This document shows positions 7,782-16,723 of a DNA stretch of 51,041 nucleotides, in pieces; the stretch's first letter is position 1, and each line of letters begins with the position of its first letter. Made by a program: the position numbers and the translations under genes. The notes under the pieces were generated by a model. It made no database searches. It was not told where the DNA came from and saw only the letters and a program-made list of their open reading frames with translations. The stretch is from Anaerolineaceae bacterium UBA5838 (GTDB taxonomy: Bacteria; Chloroflexota; Anaerolineae; Anaerolineales; Anaerolineaceae). Location of the stretch: the NCBI GenBank assembly GCA_002432795.1, contig DJGU01000092.1, positions 203 to 51,243 of the forward strand. The letters are read 5' to 3'.

Positions 7782-9815
7782 ATGTCAAATCATTTAGTTA
7801 ATTCCACGTCACCTTATCTGCTGCAACATGCTGAAAATCCGGTTGATTGGTACCCCTGGGCGAAAGAATCGCTGGAAAAAGCGCGTGTTGAGGATAAACC
7901 CATTTTCTTAAGCATTGGATATTCAGCCTGTCATTGGTGCCATGTGATGGCACATGAATCATTTGAAGATCCTGAAGTTGCTGCGATTATGAATAACAAC
8001 TTCATCAACATCAAGGTTGATCGAGAGGAACGCCCCGACCTGGATAGTATTTATATGTCTGCCGTTGTCAGCTTAACCGGTCAGGGAGGTTGGCCAATGT
8101 CGGTTTTCTTGACCCCGGAACTTATCCCTTTTTATGGAGGGACATACTTTCCTCCGCAGCCTCGATACGGTATGCCTGCTTTCAAAGATGTCTTGATTCA
8201 GCTTGCCGGGTTATGGAAAGATGACCGGGCTCAGATTCTGCAGGCCGGGAAAAATTTGGTGTCTGCCCTATCGAGTAAATCGGAAAGAGAAACTTCATCC
8301 GGATCAATTTCAAAAGAAGGATTGGCAAAAGCAACGCGTGAGTTGATCAAGACTTATGATTGGCAGCATGGTGGATGGGGAAGAGCGCCTAAATTTCCGC
8401 AGCCCATGGCACTTGATTTCCTTCTACGTCGTCATGTCGGGGGTGATGCCGGAGCGCTGCAGGTGGTTGCGCATGCCTTAAATGCCATGGCGCGTGGGGG
8501 AATGTATGATGTTCTTGGTGGAGGGTTCTCCAGATATTCAACAGACAATGATTGGCTGATTCCTCACTTCGAAAAAATGCTCTACGATAATGCCCAATTA
8601 AGCCTGGTCTACCTACATGCCTGGCAAATTACCAGGAATCCCCTGTATCGTAAGGTAGTCGAACAAACTCTCGACTTTGTAAAAAAAGAAATGCTTGATC
8701 CAGATGGAGGGTTCTACTCCAGCCTGGACGCTGACTCAGAAGGCATCGAAGGGAAGTATTACGTTTGGACCCTTGATGAAATCAGAAAGGCATTTGGAGA
8801 AAAAGACGACCTCTTTGAATCCGCCTATGGGATAACATCTGCAGGGAATTGGGAAGGCAAGATCGTTCTTCGGCGCGTAATGAGCGATTCGGAATTAGCA
8901 AGTCAGTTTAAATTGAATGTTGATGAGGTTCAATCCAGGCTTGCCGAACGGCAAGCCCAACTACTCACCGTGCGTAATAATCGCATCAGGCCCGGAACGG
9001 ATGACAAAGTGCTCACTTTTTGGAATGGGTTGATGCTCGCGACTTTTGCGGAAGCTACCAGAGCTTTTAATAACGCTGAGTATCTGCACATTGCTCAAAA
9101 CAATGCCAACTTTATCCTCACCTCTTTACGAGTGGAAGGCAATCTTCGCAGGGCCTGGAGGAAAGGGAGAGTGAGCGCAGAAGTATTCCTCGAAGACTAC
9201 GCGGCACTCATCCTGGGGTTGATCGAACTTTACCAGACAGACTTTGATAACCGCTGGTACCAGGAAGCATATGCACTAACCCAGGAAATGATTAACCTTT
9301 TCATCAATTCGAGAGGTGGCTTTTTTGATACAACCAGCGAAGCGGAAACTATCATTCAGCGACCTCAGGAGTTGCAAGACCATGCAACCCCTTCTGGAAA
9401 CGCCCTGGCGGTTGAAGCGCTGCTCAAAATGGCTGCCTTCTCGGAAAATGAAGAATACCACCAGCTTGCGGATAACGCATTTGGATTAATTGCCGATTTA
9501 TCTGCTGATTATCCGACGGCTTTCAGCCGCTGGCTTTCAGCTGCAGATTTCTATCTTAATCAAGTCAGGCAAATTGCTCTCATCGGAGAATTAGCAAACG
9601 GAAAATCAAAAATGTTCCTGCAAGAAATACGCCATAATTTCCTGCCAAACACAATAGTGGCTGTGTCAACATCTCCTCCCCCACATGGTTCGCCAAAACT
9701 GCTATCAGATCGACCAATGATTGGTGAAACAGCGACAGTTTATATTTGTGAAGGGTTTGTGTGCAAACAGCCGGTAATCACACATGAAAAATTACACGAA
9801 TTACTAAAAGAATAG
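7782..9815 (+). CDS. DUF255 thioredoxin-fold protein (YyaL / SPATA20 family)
   Basis: 677 residues, the full length of the YyaL/spermatogenesis-associated-20 family. The N-terminal thioredoxin-like domain (about 1-160) has the family block with C50-H-W-C53 (SACHWCHVMAHESFED). The rest is an (alpha/alpha)6 barrel similar to N-acylglucosamine 2-epimerases. HFEKMLYDNA and FYSSLDADSEG are typical of the family. The biochemical role is not established. AAGGAG lies immediately before ATG 7782. It is preceded by 133 bases without a gene and followed by a weak terminator-like hairpin. There is no signal peptide, so it is probably cytoplasmic. Confidence 0.85.
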   Translation: MSNHLVNSTSPYLLQHAENPVDWYPWAKESLEKARVEDKPIFLSIGYSACHWCHVMAHESFEDPEVAAIMNNNFINIKVDREERPDLDSIYMSAVVSLTGQGGWPMSVFLTPELIPFYGGTYFPPQPRYGMPAFKDVLIQLAGLWKDDRAQILQAGKNLVSALSSKSERETSSGSISKEGLAKATRELIKTYDWQHGGWGRAPKFPQPMALDFLLRRHVGGDAGALQVVAHALNAMARGGMYDVLGGGFSRYSTDNDWLIPHFEKMLYDNAQLSLVYLHAWQITRNPLYRKVVEQTLDFVKKEMLDPDGGFYSSLDADSEGIEGKYYVWTLDEIRKAFGEKDDLFESAYGITSAGNWEGKIVLRRVMSDSELASQFKLNVDEVQSRLAERQAQLLTVRNNRIRPGTDDKVLTFWNGLMLATFAEATRAFNNAEYLHIAQNNANFILTSLRVEGNLRRAWRKGRVSAEVFLEDYAALILGLIELYQTDFDNRWYQEAYALTQEMINLFINSRGGFFDTTSEAETIIQRPQELQDHATPSGNALAVEALLKMAAFSENEEYHQLADNAFGLIADLSADYPTAFSRWLSAADFYLNQVRQIALIGELANGKSKMFLQEIRHNFLPNTIVAVSTSPPPHGSPKLLSDRPMIGETATVYICEGFVCKQPVITHEKLHELLKE

Positions 9816-9843
9816 TTACTGAAAATTGGATAGAAAAATACTC

Positions 9844-9871
9844 CTTGTTAATCAAAACAAGATTATTTTTT
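9844..9871 (+). terminator. Weak intrinsic terminator after the DUF255 gene
   Basis: The hairpin CTTGTT (9844-9849), loop AATCAA, AACAAG (9856-9861) is followed by ATTATTTTTT. The stem is short and AT-rich. A second dyad (AACAACCAA 9895-9903 with TTGGTTGTT 9931-9939), with a 27-base loop and TATTTTT after it, follows. Together they separate this gene from the convergent gnd. Confidence 0.5.
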
Positions 9872-9938
9872 GTCTGATCCGTCGAAGTTAAAACAACAAC
9901 CAAATCCACACTGATCGTTGTTTCAATTTCTTGGTTGT

Positions 9939-10847
9939 TTATTTTTCTAACTTCACTTCATGCCCACCAAATTTGTTTCGCATGGCTGCCAGCAACTTAT
10001 CGGCAAAAGCTTCTTCTTCTCGTGACCTTATGCGTCGCTGTAGGGACAAGGTAATGATTGGAGCAGCGACATCTAGATCAATTGCCTCAAAAACCGTCCA
10101 GCGACCCTCCCCAGAGTCTGGAACCCAAGCTTTAATTCCTGACAGGTTTTCATCCTCAGCCAAAGCGCTTGCCGTCAGATCAAGTAGCCAGGACCGCACC
10201 ACGCTGCCATCCTGCCAAATTTTGGCAATTTGAGAAAGGCTCAGGTCAAAGTCCTTCTTCGCCCGAAGGATCTCAAACCCTTCGGCATAAGCTTGCATCA
10301 AACCATATTCAATCCCGTTGTGGATCATTTTAACGAAGTGCCCGGATCCAGCTGGACCCACGTGTCCCCATCCTTTGTCAGGGGCAGGCGCAAGTGTTTC
10401 AAAAATCGCTCGGTATTTTTCGACAAATTCTGTTTCCCCGCCAATCATCAAGCTGTATCCTTCAGTTAAACCCCAAACTCCACCACTTGTTCCAACATCG
10501 ATGAAATGAATTCCTCGATCACTCAGTTCCTTCCCACGGCGAATGGAATCTTTGTAATTCGAATTTCCGCCGTCGATCACCGTGTCACCCGGTTCAAGCA
10601 AGTCTGCTGCTTTTTTGATTGTGTCATCTGTGATTTTTCCTGATGGCACCATGACCCATACCAACCTTGGCGCTTCTAATTCTTCAATGAGGGCATTGAG
10701 CGTGCGAGCACCTTCAGCGCCCGATCTTTCAACCGCCTGAATTGAAGCTTCATCTATATCAAACGCCACAACCCTGTGCCCACCTTTCAACAGGCGCGAA
10801 GCCATATTTGCGCCCATCTTCCCTAAACCAATCATTCCAATATCCAT
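9939..10847 (-). CDS. gnd: 6-phosphogluconate dehydrogenase, short form
   Basis: 302 residues, the short type of 6-phosphogluconate dehydrogenase (about 300 versus 470 residues in the long form). It oxidatively decarboxylates 6-phosphogluconate to ribulose 5-phosphate. The N-terminal Rossmann motif is GLGKMGANMASRL. The substrate region DVGTSGGVWGL and the catalytic block HFVKMIHNGIEYGLMQAYAEG are intact. The short form is often NAD-preferring, so NADPH yield is uncertain. The start at 10847 is backed by AAGGAGA. Last gene of the leftward pentose-phosphate group, separated by 238 bases from the SDR gene, so it may have its own promoter. Confidence 0.92.
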   Translation of the reverse strand: MDIGMIGLGKMGANMASRLLKGGHRVVAFDIDEASIQAVERSGAEGARTLNALIEELEAPRLVWVMVPSGKITDDTIKKAADLLEPGDTVIDGGNSNYKDSIRRGKELSDRGIHFIDVGTSGGVWGLTEGYSLMIGGETEFVEKYRAIFETLAPAPDKGWGHVGPAGSGHFVKMIHNGIEYGLMQAYAEGFEILRAKKDFDLSLSQIAKIWQDGSVVRSWLLDLTASALAEDENLSGIKAWVPDSGEGRWTVFEAIDLDVAAPIITLSLQRRIRSREEEAFADKLLAAMRNKFGGHEVKLEK

Positions 10848-11013
10848 GACAATCTCCTTTTTAATTTACCTATCACTCAGGTTAAAGTCCCGATGTGTAT
10901 TATGGTTGACTCAAGTATCCTTACCAAAAATCCTAAAGGGCCTCTGTTCCATAATCAACGCCTGGATCAAAGCCACTCTCTTTAGACGTTGTGTTGAGTT
11001 TGTCTATTACCAT

Positions 11014-11056
11014 CTTTTTTTTTAAAAAAAGCCCAATTCCAATAATTACATTGGAA
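11014..11056 (-). terminator. Probable terminator after the SDR gene
   Basis: Read leftwards, a perfect 7-bp stem (TTCCAAT / ATTGGAA, 11037-11056 with a 6-base loop) is followed after a few bases by a run of seven T. The spacing between stem and T-run is slightly long. The rest of 10848-11085 shows no gene. Confidence 0.5.
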
Positions 11057-11085
11057 GAGGGCAGGCGAAAAAGGGTTCAAGTTAT

Positions 11086-11814
11086 CTACGGACTTCCATA
11101 AAGTGGGATGCGCGCGCCATTCACTGTTCTTGCTTCATCAGAGCAAAGGTACTGGATCGCCGCAAAGATTTCGTCGGGAGTAGTCCAGCTTGAATTGGCT
11201 GTGGAAGGGTTATTTTCTCTCGCATGTTTTACGTCGATCGTCCGGACGTGCAAAATATTTGCTGTCACGCCGGTGTCTCTTAATTCCTCTGCGAGGGTGA
11301 GAATCAAGGCTTCTTGTCCCGCCTTTGCGACCGAATATGGCAACCCCCTGGCTGGAGGTCTAACCGCGTGTGGTGAAGAAACCACGATGATCCTTCCCCA
11401 CTTGTTCTCAATTAGCTTTGGTACTATAGCCTGGGCAACATAAAAGGTGGACCAAACGTGTTGCTTCAACATATCTTCTACGTCTTCAGCCTGAACCTGA
11501 GAAAGCGGCTTGCCGCCAATCCAACCTCCAATAAGATGAATTAAGATGTCGACTCGACCAAACTTATTCATCACAGCGTTCAGGATATCCTGAGCACCCT
11601 CCTTAGTCGTAAGATCGGCAGCTATTGAAAGCCACTTTTCTCCTGGGAGCTCCAACGCATTGCCCAACAAATCCAGCTTTTCAGGAGTTGTGCCAACCAG
11701 TACAACGTTAGCACCCAGCTTTGCTAATTGCCGCGTTACGACGCTGCCAAGCCCTCCGGTTGCGCCGGTAATCACAGCAACCTTGTCTTCAATACTATTG
11801 ATTACTCTATCCAT
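11086..11814 (-). CDS. Short-chain dehydrogenase/reductase
   Basis: 242 residues, classical SDR fold. The cofactor motif is TGATGGLG near residue 17. The catalytic Ser is in VVSSPHA, and Tyr-x3-Lys is in YSVAKAGQ. The specific substrate is not evident. It begins 3 bases after the GTP cyclohydrolase II stop, with AAGGAGA as ribosome binding site, so the two are co-translated neighbours. This suggests a role in the same small pathway (flavin/pteridine-like, or a sugar-phosphate side reaction), but this is inference from position only. Confidence 0.8.
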   Translation of the reverse strand: MDRVINSIEDKVAVITGATGGLGSVVTRQLAKLGANVVLVGTTPEKLDLLGNALELPGEKWLSIAADLTTKEGAQDILNAVMNKFGRVDILIHLIGGWIGGKPLSQVQAEDVEDMLKQHVWSTFYVAQAIVPKLIENKWGRIIVVSSPHAVRPPARGLPYSVAKAGQEALILTLAEELRDTGVTANILHVRTIDVKHARENNPSTANSSWTTPDEIFAAIQYLCSDEARTVNGARIPLYGSP

Positions 11815-11817
11815 TAA

Positions 11818-12582
11818 TTAAACTTCTCCTTGGTGCAAAGCCCCAATCTGCTCGTTAGTCATCCCTTCAACGATGGGCAGGTCAGACTGCTCAAACAAAC
11901 GCGTTTCAGAACCAAAAGTCATCATATGACCTGATTTCTCTGCTTTGGTTCTCAAATAAAATTCATTGTACTGATTGGGTGGGATGACCAGAGGAATTCT
12001 TCCGGTGATATTAATGCCATATCGTTTTAATTCTTCAATTTTCTTGGGGTTATTCGTCATCAGTTGGATGGATTTTACTTTGAGTGAGTCGAGCATATGA
12101 GCAGCTGAACTGTATTCACGCTCATCATCCCGGAACCCCAAGGCAAGGTTCGCCTGAACCGTATCAAAACCCTTGTCCTGAAGCCCATAAGCCCTGATTT
12201 TATTGACCAGACCGATTCCTCGACCTTCCTGGCGCATATAGAGCAGGATTCCGTTTTCCATCTTGCCAATGGTCTTAAGGGATGTTTCCAATTGGTCCCT
12301 GCAATCGCAGCGCAAAGAGCCGATTGCATCTCCTGTCAGACACTCGCTGTGAACCCTGACAGGAACATTCTCGGCGCCGGTAATATCGCCATGAACGAAA
12401 GCGGCGTGTTCTTCCTTGTCTCTGTTATTCCAGAACGCAACCACCTGGAACTGCCCAAATCGCGAGGGCAATTCAGCAATTGATGCAATCCTCACACATA
12501 TATGGTCAGCTCCATATCCATCGCATTCGTGAGCTCGGTTCTCATCAAGGATCTCTTCAATTTGTAAATGAGTAAGTGACAT
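11818..12582 (-). CDS. ribA: GTP cyclohydrolase II
   Basis: 254 residues. Opens the GTP imidazole ring, the first step to riboflavin. The zinc ligands C81-x10-C92-x-C94, the RQEGRGIGL block (about 117-125) and the TNNPKK substrate block are all present. There is a 30-residue N-terminal extension before the usual start of the domain, and no dihydroxybutanone-phosphate synthase (RibB) domain, unlike many bacterial RibBA fusions. AAGGAG precedes ATG 12582. It sits 20 bases after the RibD-type reductase gene and 3 before the SDR. ribB, ribE, ribH and a deaminase are not in the window. Confidence 0.9.
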   Translation of the reverse strand: MSLTHLQIEEILDENRAHECDGYGADHICVRIASIAELPSRFGQFQVVAFWNNRDKEEHAAFVHGDITGAENVPVRVHSECLTGDAIGSLRCDCRDQLETSLKTIGKMENGILLYMRQEGRGIGLVNKIRAYGLQDKGFDTVQANLALGFRDDEREYSSAAHMLDSLKVKSIQLMTNNPKKIEELKRYGINITGRIPLVIPPNQYNEFYLRTKAEKSGHMMTFGSETRLFEQSDLPIVEGMTNEQIGALHQGEV

Positions 12583-12602
12583 ATTTATTCTCCTTATTTA
12601 GT

Positions 12603-13283
12603 TTAAATTATATAGCGCAGGACTAATCCGTCATCGTCATATTGTTGAATCGAATCCAACTTTAATTGTTTTGCATATTCCCTTTCAAACCCATCACTGC
12701 TCGCGAAGGTTGGAGCGCTCGACCCACCAAAGATTAACGGCGCAATATAAATGTTTATCTCATTTATCAGATTTAGCTTGAGTAACTCTTCGTTTAAGGT
12801 TCCACCGCCTTCTACCAGCAGTTCTTTTACCCCAAGATTACCAAGTTGAGTAATGGCTTTTTTGAGGTCTACTCGCAAGCCTTCTGTCACAAACACGTTG
12901 ACCCCAAGATCGCGAAGTTCACGGATTTTTTCCGGAGCGGTTTTCGTGGTCGTAAAAATTACAATTTTGGCAGGTCCATTGTTTAGAAATCGGCAATTCC
13001 GGTTCAAATCTGCGTTTGTGATGATTCCAACCTTGATTGGGTTTTCTCCTTTTCCAGCAGCAAGCCGCGCTTTCCGCAGAGACTCCGTCTTAACTGTCAG
13101 CCTGGGATCATCACCAAGAAGCGTATGACCACCAACCATGATCGCGTCACTCGCAGCACGCAATTGATCAACTCTCATCATATCCAGGGGGGAAGAGATC
13201 AATGCTCCACGCCTGGCTATGGTATCCGTTTTACCGTCTGCGGTCATCGCCACATTGAGAGTGATATATGGCACATTTGTCAT
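12603..13283 (-). CDS. Stand-alone RibD C-terminal-type reductase
   Basis: 226 residues, equal to the reductase (RibD_C / DHFR-like) half of bacterial RibD. Signature blocks are MTADGKTD, GGHTLLGDDPRLTV and LLVEGGGTLNEELL. In bacteria this domain is normally fused to a deaminase and acts after it. Stand-alone versions occur in archaea and fungi, where reduction precedes deamination. Immediate linkage to GTP cyclohydrolase II supports a role on a pyrimidine intermediate of flavin synthesis. A broad-specificity 'dihydrofolate reductase family' enzyme is the alternative. The start is ATG at 13283 with only a weak GAG upstream. Confidence 0.8.
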   Translation of the reverse strand: MTNVPYITLNVAMTADGKTDTIARRGALISSPLDMMRVDQLRAASDAIMVGGHTLLGDDPRLTVKTESLRKARLAAGKGENPIKVGIITNADLNRNCRFLNNGPAKIVIFTTTKTAPEKIRELRDLGVNVFVTEGLRVDLKKAITQLGNLGVKELLVEGGGTLNEELLKLNLINEINIYIAPLIFGGSSAPTFASSDGFEREYAKQLKLDSIQQYDDDGLVLRYII

Positions 13284-13365
13284 GGTTTACTCAAAAGTTC
13301 TCATCGTAAAACAAGATTATTGTAGCCCAACGTTATTGCGAATTCTTCAACATTCCTGGCTAAGC

Positions 13366-14115
13366 TTATGCAACTATTTGTTGCTCTGTCATCATATTAT
13401 TGATTACTTGAGGGAGTAGTCTGGCATCGTGCACAACCCAACGCTCATTCAATAGCACATTCTTTTTGAATGACGCATCTGTTAGTTGTGTTGTCACAGC
13501 AATAACTTGCATCCCGGCAGATAATGCTGCCCTTACGCCGCTGGGGGAATCCTCGATCACTAAGGTTTCGTTTGGCGCCACTCCTAACCTATTTGAAACC
13601 AGCGCGTAGATCTCTGGGTCGGGTTTTCCATTTTCAACGTCATCGCGGCTGGCAACAAAATCGAACGAATCGCGTAGATCCAAAGCATCCAGAATGCGAT
13701 TGACCTGAGGGCAGTAAGACATCGTGGCTAATCCGATACGGCAGCCTGTTCGTCGAACCTCATCGAGCAAGGTCATATTATGCGGCCAGATGTTCTCGCG
13801 GATGACTTGTGGATCGATGATTAACTGCTCGTAATATTTCAGCCTGATTTGTACAAACGCCTGCCAGGGGGACGAAACACCAAACTCAGGCATTCGAGCA
13901 CGCGCAGCATCCTCGAGTTCAAATTTCTCCAATAAACCTCGTGAGACTTCTGCCCGTGATAAACCCACCAATTCTTTATATGCCTCAAAAACGGTCTCCT
14001 CTTTGATGAGGTTTGGACTTAATTCTTGTAGAGCGTGAGCATAAGAATGTGCTTTTAACCTTTCTGTTTGAACGAGGGTACCATCCAGGTCAAAAATGAC
14101 GGCTCGTATGGTCAT
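13366..14115 (-). CDS. HAD-superfamily phosphatase (beta-phosphoglucomutase-like)
   Basis: 249 residues, HAD subfamily I. The nucleophile motif is DLDGTLVQTE near residue 9-13 and motif II is ATMSYC. A Lys in GKPDPEIY and the acidic motif VIEDSPSGVRAAL complete the active site. A helical cap domain lies at about 15-90. It resembles beta-phosphoglucomutase/phosphatase-like enzymes. Because it lies 82 bases upstream of the RibD_C-type reductase and GTP cyclohydrolase II genes, it could be the phosphatase that removes phosphate from the ribityl-pyrimidine intermediate, a step done by HAD enzymes in E. coli and B. subtilis. Between pgl and gnd, a sugar-phosphate role is equally possible. GGAGG precedes the ATG. 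Confidence 0.8.
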   Translation of the reverse strand: MTIRAVIFDLDGTLVQTERLKAHSYAHALQELSPNLIKEETVFEAYKELVGLSRAEVSRGLLEKFELEDAARARMPEFGVSSPWQAFVQIRLKYYEQLIIDPQVIRENIWPHNMTLLDEVRRTGCRIGLATMSYCPQVNRILDALDLRDSFDFVASRDDVENGKPDPEIYALVSNRLGVAPNETLVIEDSPSGVRAALSAGMQVIAVTTQLTDASFKKNVLLNERWVVHDARLLPQVINNMMTEQQIVA

Positions 14116-14184
14116 TTTCAGTCCTCCATTAACATTTTCCGGGTTGATCGAATGTTCCTGCCCAAAATATAACTGATCATTGTC

Positions 14185-14934
14185 TTAACTTCTTTCCCTG
14201 ATCAACTTAGCCGCGCTTGAATCAACATGCCAGATAATATTTCCTTGAGCCGGCTGGATCCTTTGAACTGGAATATTCTCCGGGTCAAGATGGTCTGATA
14301 ATGCGATTTGGAGCATTCTTGCTTTGGCTTCACCCACAATCAGAAAGATTACATTTCTGGAAGCGTTGAAAACCATCGGTGTAAGCGTGACCCGCGCTGC
14401 CGGGCGGTCTTGACACGATGCATTAACCTGTATGACCGGGCTCACATCCTCACCTGGGCTAATTCTGCCTGGAAACAGCGAGGCTGTATGACCATCTTCA
14501 CCCATCCCCATCAGCGCGATATCAAAAACCGGCCAGGGGGTTTTGCCCTTGGCAAAATTCGAAAGGACATGAATATAGTCTGACACTGCATCCTGAGGGC
14601 TAAGTTCCCCTTTAATCCTGTGGATATTTTCAGCACTTGCAGGAATCTTACTCAGAAAATTGTCAAATGCTTGTCTATAATTGCTGTCCGAATACTCTGG
14701 GGGAACACAGCGCTCATCTCCCCAGAAAAAATGGACCTCACTCCAGGGAACAGAATAATGGCTTTGGTTTTGAGCAAGTGCCTCATACACACCAATCGGA
14801 GAAGAACCGCCAGAAAGCCCGATATTTGCAGTTCCGCGCAGATGTACAGCCTGTGTGAGGATCTCAGCAATGCTTTCAGAAGCAGCATTGTTAAGGTCTT
14901 CAACACTATTATGAATCCATACCGTTTTTTCCAT
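14185..14934 (-). CDS. pgl: 6-phosphogluconolactonase
   Basis: 249 residues of the DevB/Pgl type. It hydrolyses 6-phosphogluconolactone between glucose-6-phosphate dehydrogenase and 6-phosphogluconate dehydrogenase. Typical blocks are LSGGSSPIGVYEAL, FFWGDERCVPP, DSNYRQAFDNFL and MGMGEDGHTASLFPG. It lies in the leftward group with HAD, ribA-like genes and gnd, and a truncated glucokinase stub sits 52 bases upstream, in the position of a lost first gene. GGGAG is found upstream of ATG 14934. Confidence 0.93.
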   Translation of the reverse strand: MEKTVWIHNSVEDLNNAASESIAEILTQAVHLRGTANIGLSGGSSPIGVYEALAQNQSHYSVPWSEVHFFWGDERCVPPEYSDSNYRQAFDNFLSKIPASAENIHRIKGELSPQDAVSDYIHVLSNFAKGKTPWPVFDIALMGMGEDGHTASLFPGRISPGEDVSPVIQVNASCQDRPAARVTLTPMVFNASRNVIFLIVGEAKARMLQIALSDHLDPENIPVQRIQPAQGNIIWHVDSSAAKLIRERS

Positions 14935-14986
14935 CTTATTTTCTTACTCCCGATTGAAGCGAGTCGCCCAAATCAACTTAAGATTC

Positions 14987-15082
14987 TTAATCAATCAAAC
15001 AGGCAAGTCCACAATCAACATAGACGACACCTAAAGCAGTTTTTGTTCCACCAACGTCACCAATAGGGTTACATTTTCCCAT
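14987..15082 (-). pseudogene. Glucokinase N-terminal remnant
   Basis: An ATG at 15082 has a well-placed AGGAG and opens a 31-codon frame whose residues 7-20 read IGDVGGTKTALGVV. That is the phosphate-1 motif of glucokinase/ROK-type sugar kinases (ASKHA fold), at its normal N-terminal place. The frame stops at 14987 and the rest of a roughly 300-residue kinase is missing. Only 52 bases remain before pgl. In another frame the last codons before pgl read like a possible C-terminal tail, so a large internal deletion is one explanation. The zwf-glk-pgl-gnd neighbourhood makes an ancestral glucokinase plausible. Confidence 0.6.
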
Positions 15083-15251
15083 AGTTACTCCTATAAGATA
15101 AAATACTTGTATGACCTGCACGTATCCCGACGTGGTAAGGTTGGGTTTAATTACTTCGTTGAGTCTGTAAGAAATCTTCATCCGGAAGCATCCAACAAAA
15201 AATCCAGACGCAAGCGGAGAACTATAACCAAAGCGTATGAGGAGAAAAGTA

Positions 15252-16709
15252 ATGTCTGAATCAACCACAATTATCATTTTTGGAGTCTCTGGTGATCTTG
15301 CCCAGCGCAAATTAATTCCCGGATTATTTAACTTGTTTCAGAAGAAAAAGCTTGAAAGTAATTTTAGAATTGTCGGGCTGGCTGGACGCCCTTGGCAAGA
15401 TGAAGATCTTCGCGCCACCGCAAGGAAATCGATAGACTCCTTTGCCGGGTTCAAGGTAGAAAATGATAAATGGAATGAATTTGCTGGAAAACTATTTTAT
15501 ATTTCCGGAGATTTCCGCAATGAACAATCCTATAATACGCTGTCAGAGAAGCTGGAGTTTTTGGAAAAAGGAGCTGCAAACAGATTGTATTACCTCGCGA
15601 CTCCGCCAGATTTCTTTATCGATATCATTGAAAACCTTGGGAAAACGAATCAGGTTGATGAGTTGGAAGGCTGGAGAAGGGTAGTTATCGAAAAACCTTT
15701 CGGGACTGATTATGAATCAGCAAAGAAACTCAACTCCGAGATTCACAAGGTTCTTAACGAGGAACAGATCTACCGCATTGACCATTACTTGGGAAAAGAA
15801 ACTGTTCAAAATATCTTGGTAGCTCGATTTGCAAACACAATTTTTGAACCGATTTGGAACCGCAACTATATTGACAATGTTCAAATAACTGTCGCTGAAA
15901 AAGTTGGTTTGGAACGCCGCGCAAAATACTACGATAAAGTAGGTGTTGTTCGGGATATGTTCCAAAATCATTTACTCCAGTTGCTTTCTTTAATTGCTAT
16001 GGAACCCACAGCTTCTTACAAGGCTAATGACCTGCGTGATGAAAAAGTTAAAGTTATCAAATCCATCAGGAGAATTCCTTTTGAAAAAGTAGAAAGCGAA
16101 GCGGTTCGGGGTCAATACCGCGGCTATAGCCAAGAAGAAGGCGTATCGGAAGGAACACAAACGCCCACCTTTGCAGCGATTCGTTTCTATATCGACAATT
16201 GGCGCTGGCAGGGAGTTCCATTTTACCTTCGCTCCGGGAAAAGGATGCCTGAAAAAGTAAGTGAAATTGTCATCCAGTTCAAGAAACCACCCCATCTCAT
16301 GTTTCCGTTGCCTGAAGAGTATGAATTCTCAGCCAATCGTCTTACCCTTTGCCTGCAACCTGATGAAGGAATTCACCTGAAGTTTGAGACGAAAGTTCCG
16401 GACACGATTGCTGAAACCCGGTCGGTGGATCTTGAGTATCATTATCGGGATGTGTTTGGCAAAGATGCCATTCCTGAAGCCTACGAAAGGTTATTGTTGG
16501 ATGCGATTACCGGAGATGCATCATTATTTACCCGTGGGGATCGTAGTGAACTGGCCTGGGAATTAATTGATCCGATCCTTCAAGCATGGGAAAGCCCGAA
16601 CGCTCCACCTTTGCCCATATATGAACAGGGAAGCTGGGGTCCCATTGAGGCAGATATGCTGCTAGCAGGGGATTCTCTCAAATGGCAGCGTGGATGTGGA
16701 AATCATTGA
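15252..16709 (+). CDS. zwf: Glucose-6-phosphate dehydrogenase
   Basis: 485 residues. Oxidises glucose 6-phosphate to the lactone, the entry of the oxidative pentose-phosphate path. The coenzyme motif is GVSGDLAQRKLIPGL near residue 11, and the active-site block RIDHYLGKE contains the catalytic His region. EKPFGTD and LRSGKRM are also typical. An in-frame ATG lies at 15237, but GAGGAGA sits between it and ATG 15252, so 15252 is the better start. Divergent from the pgl/HAD/rib group. The selenoprotein gene follows 14 bases after its TGA-TAA double stop and is probably in the same transcript. Confidence 0.95.
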   Translation: MSESTTIIIFGVSGDLAQRKLIPGLFNLFQKKKLESNFRIVGLAGRPWQDEDLRATARKSIDSFAGFKVENDKWNEFAGKLFYISGDFRNEQSYNTLSEKLEFLEKGAANRLYYLATPPDFFIDIIENLGKTNQVDELEGWRRVVIEKPFGTDYESAKKLNSEIHKVLNEEQIYRIDHYLGKETVQNILVARFANTIFEPIWNRNYIDNVQITVAEKVGLERRAKYYDKVGVVRDMFQNHLLQLLSLIAMEPTASYKANDLRDEKVKVIKSIRRIPFEKVESEAVRGQYRGYSQEEGVSEGTQTPTFAAIRFYIDNWRWQGVPFYLRSGKRMPEKVSEIVIQFKKPPHLMFPLPEEYEFSANRLTLCLQPDEGIHLKFETKVPDTIAETRSVDLEYHYRDVFGKDAIPEAYERLLLDAITGDASLFTRGDRSELAWELIDPILQAWESPNAPPLPIYEQGSWGPIEADMLLAGDSLKWQRGCGNH

Positions 16710-16723
16710 TAAAGGAAATCGAT

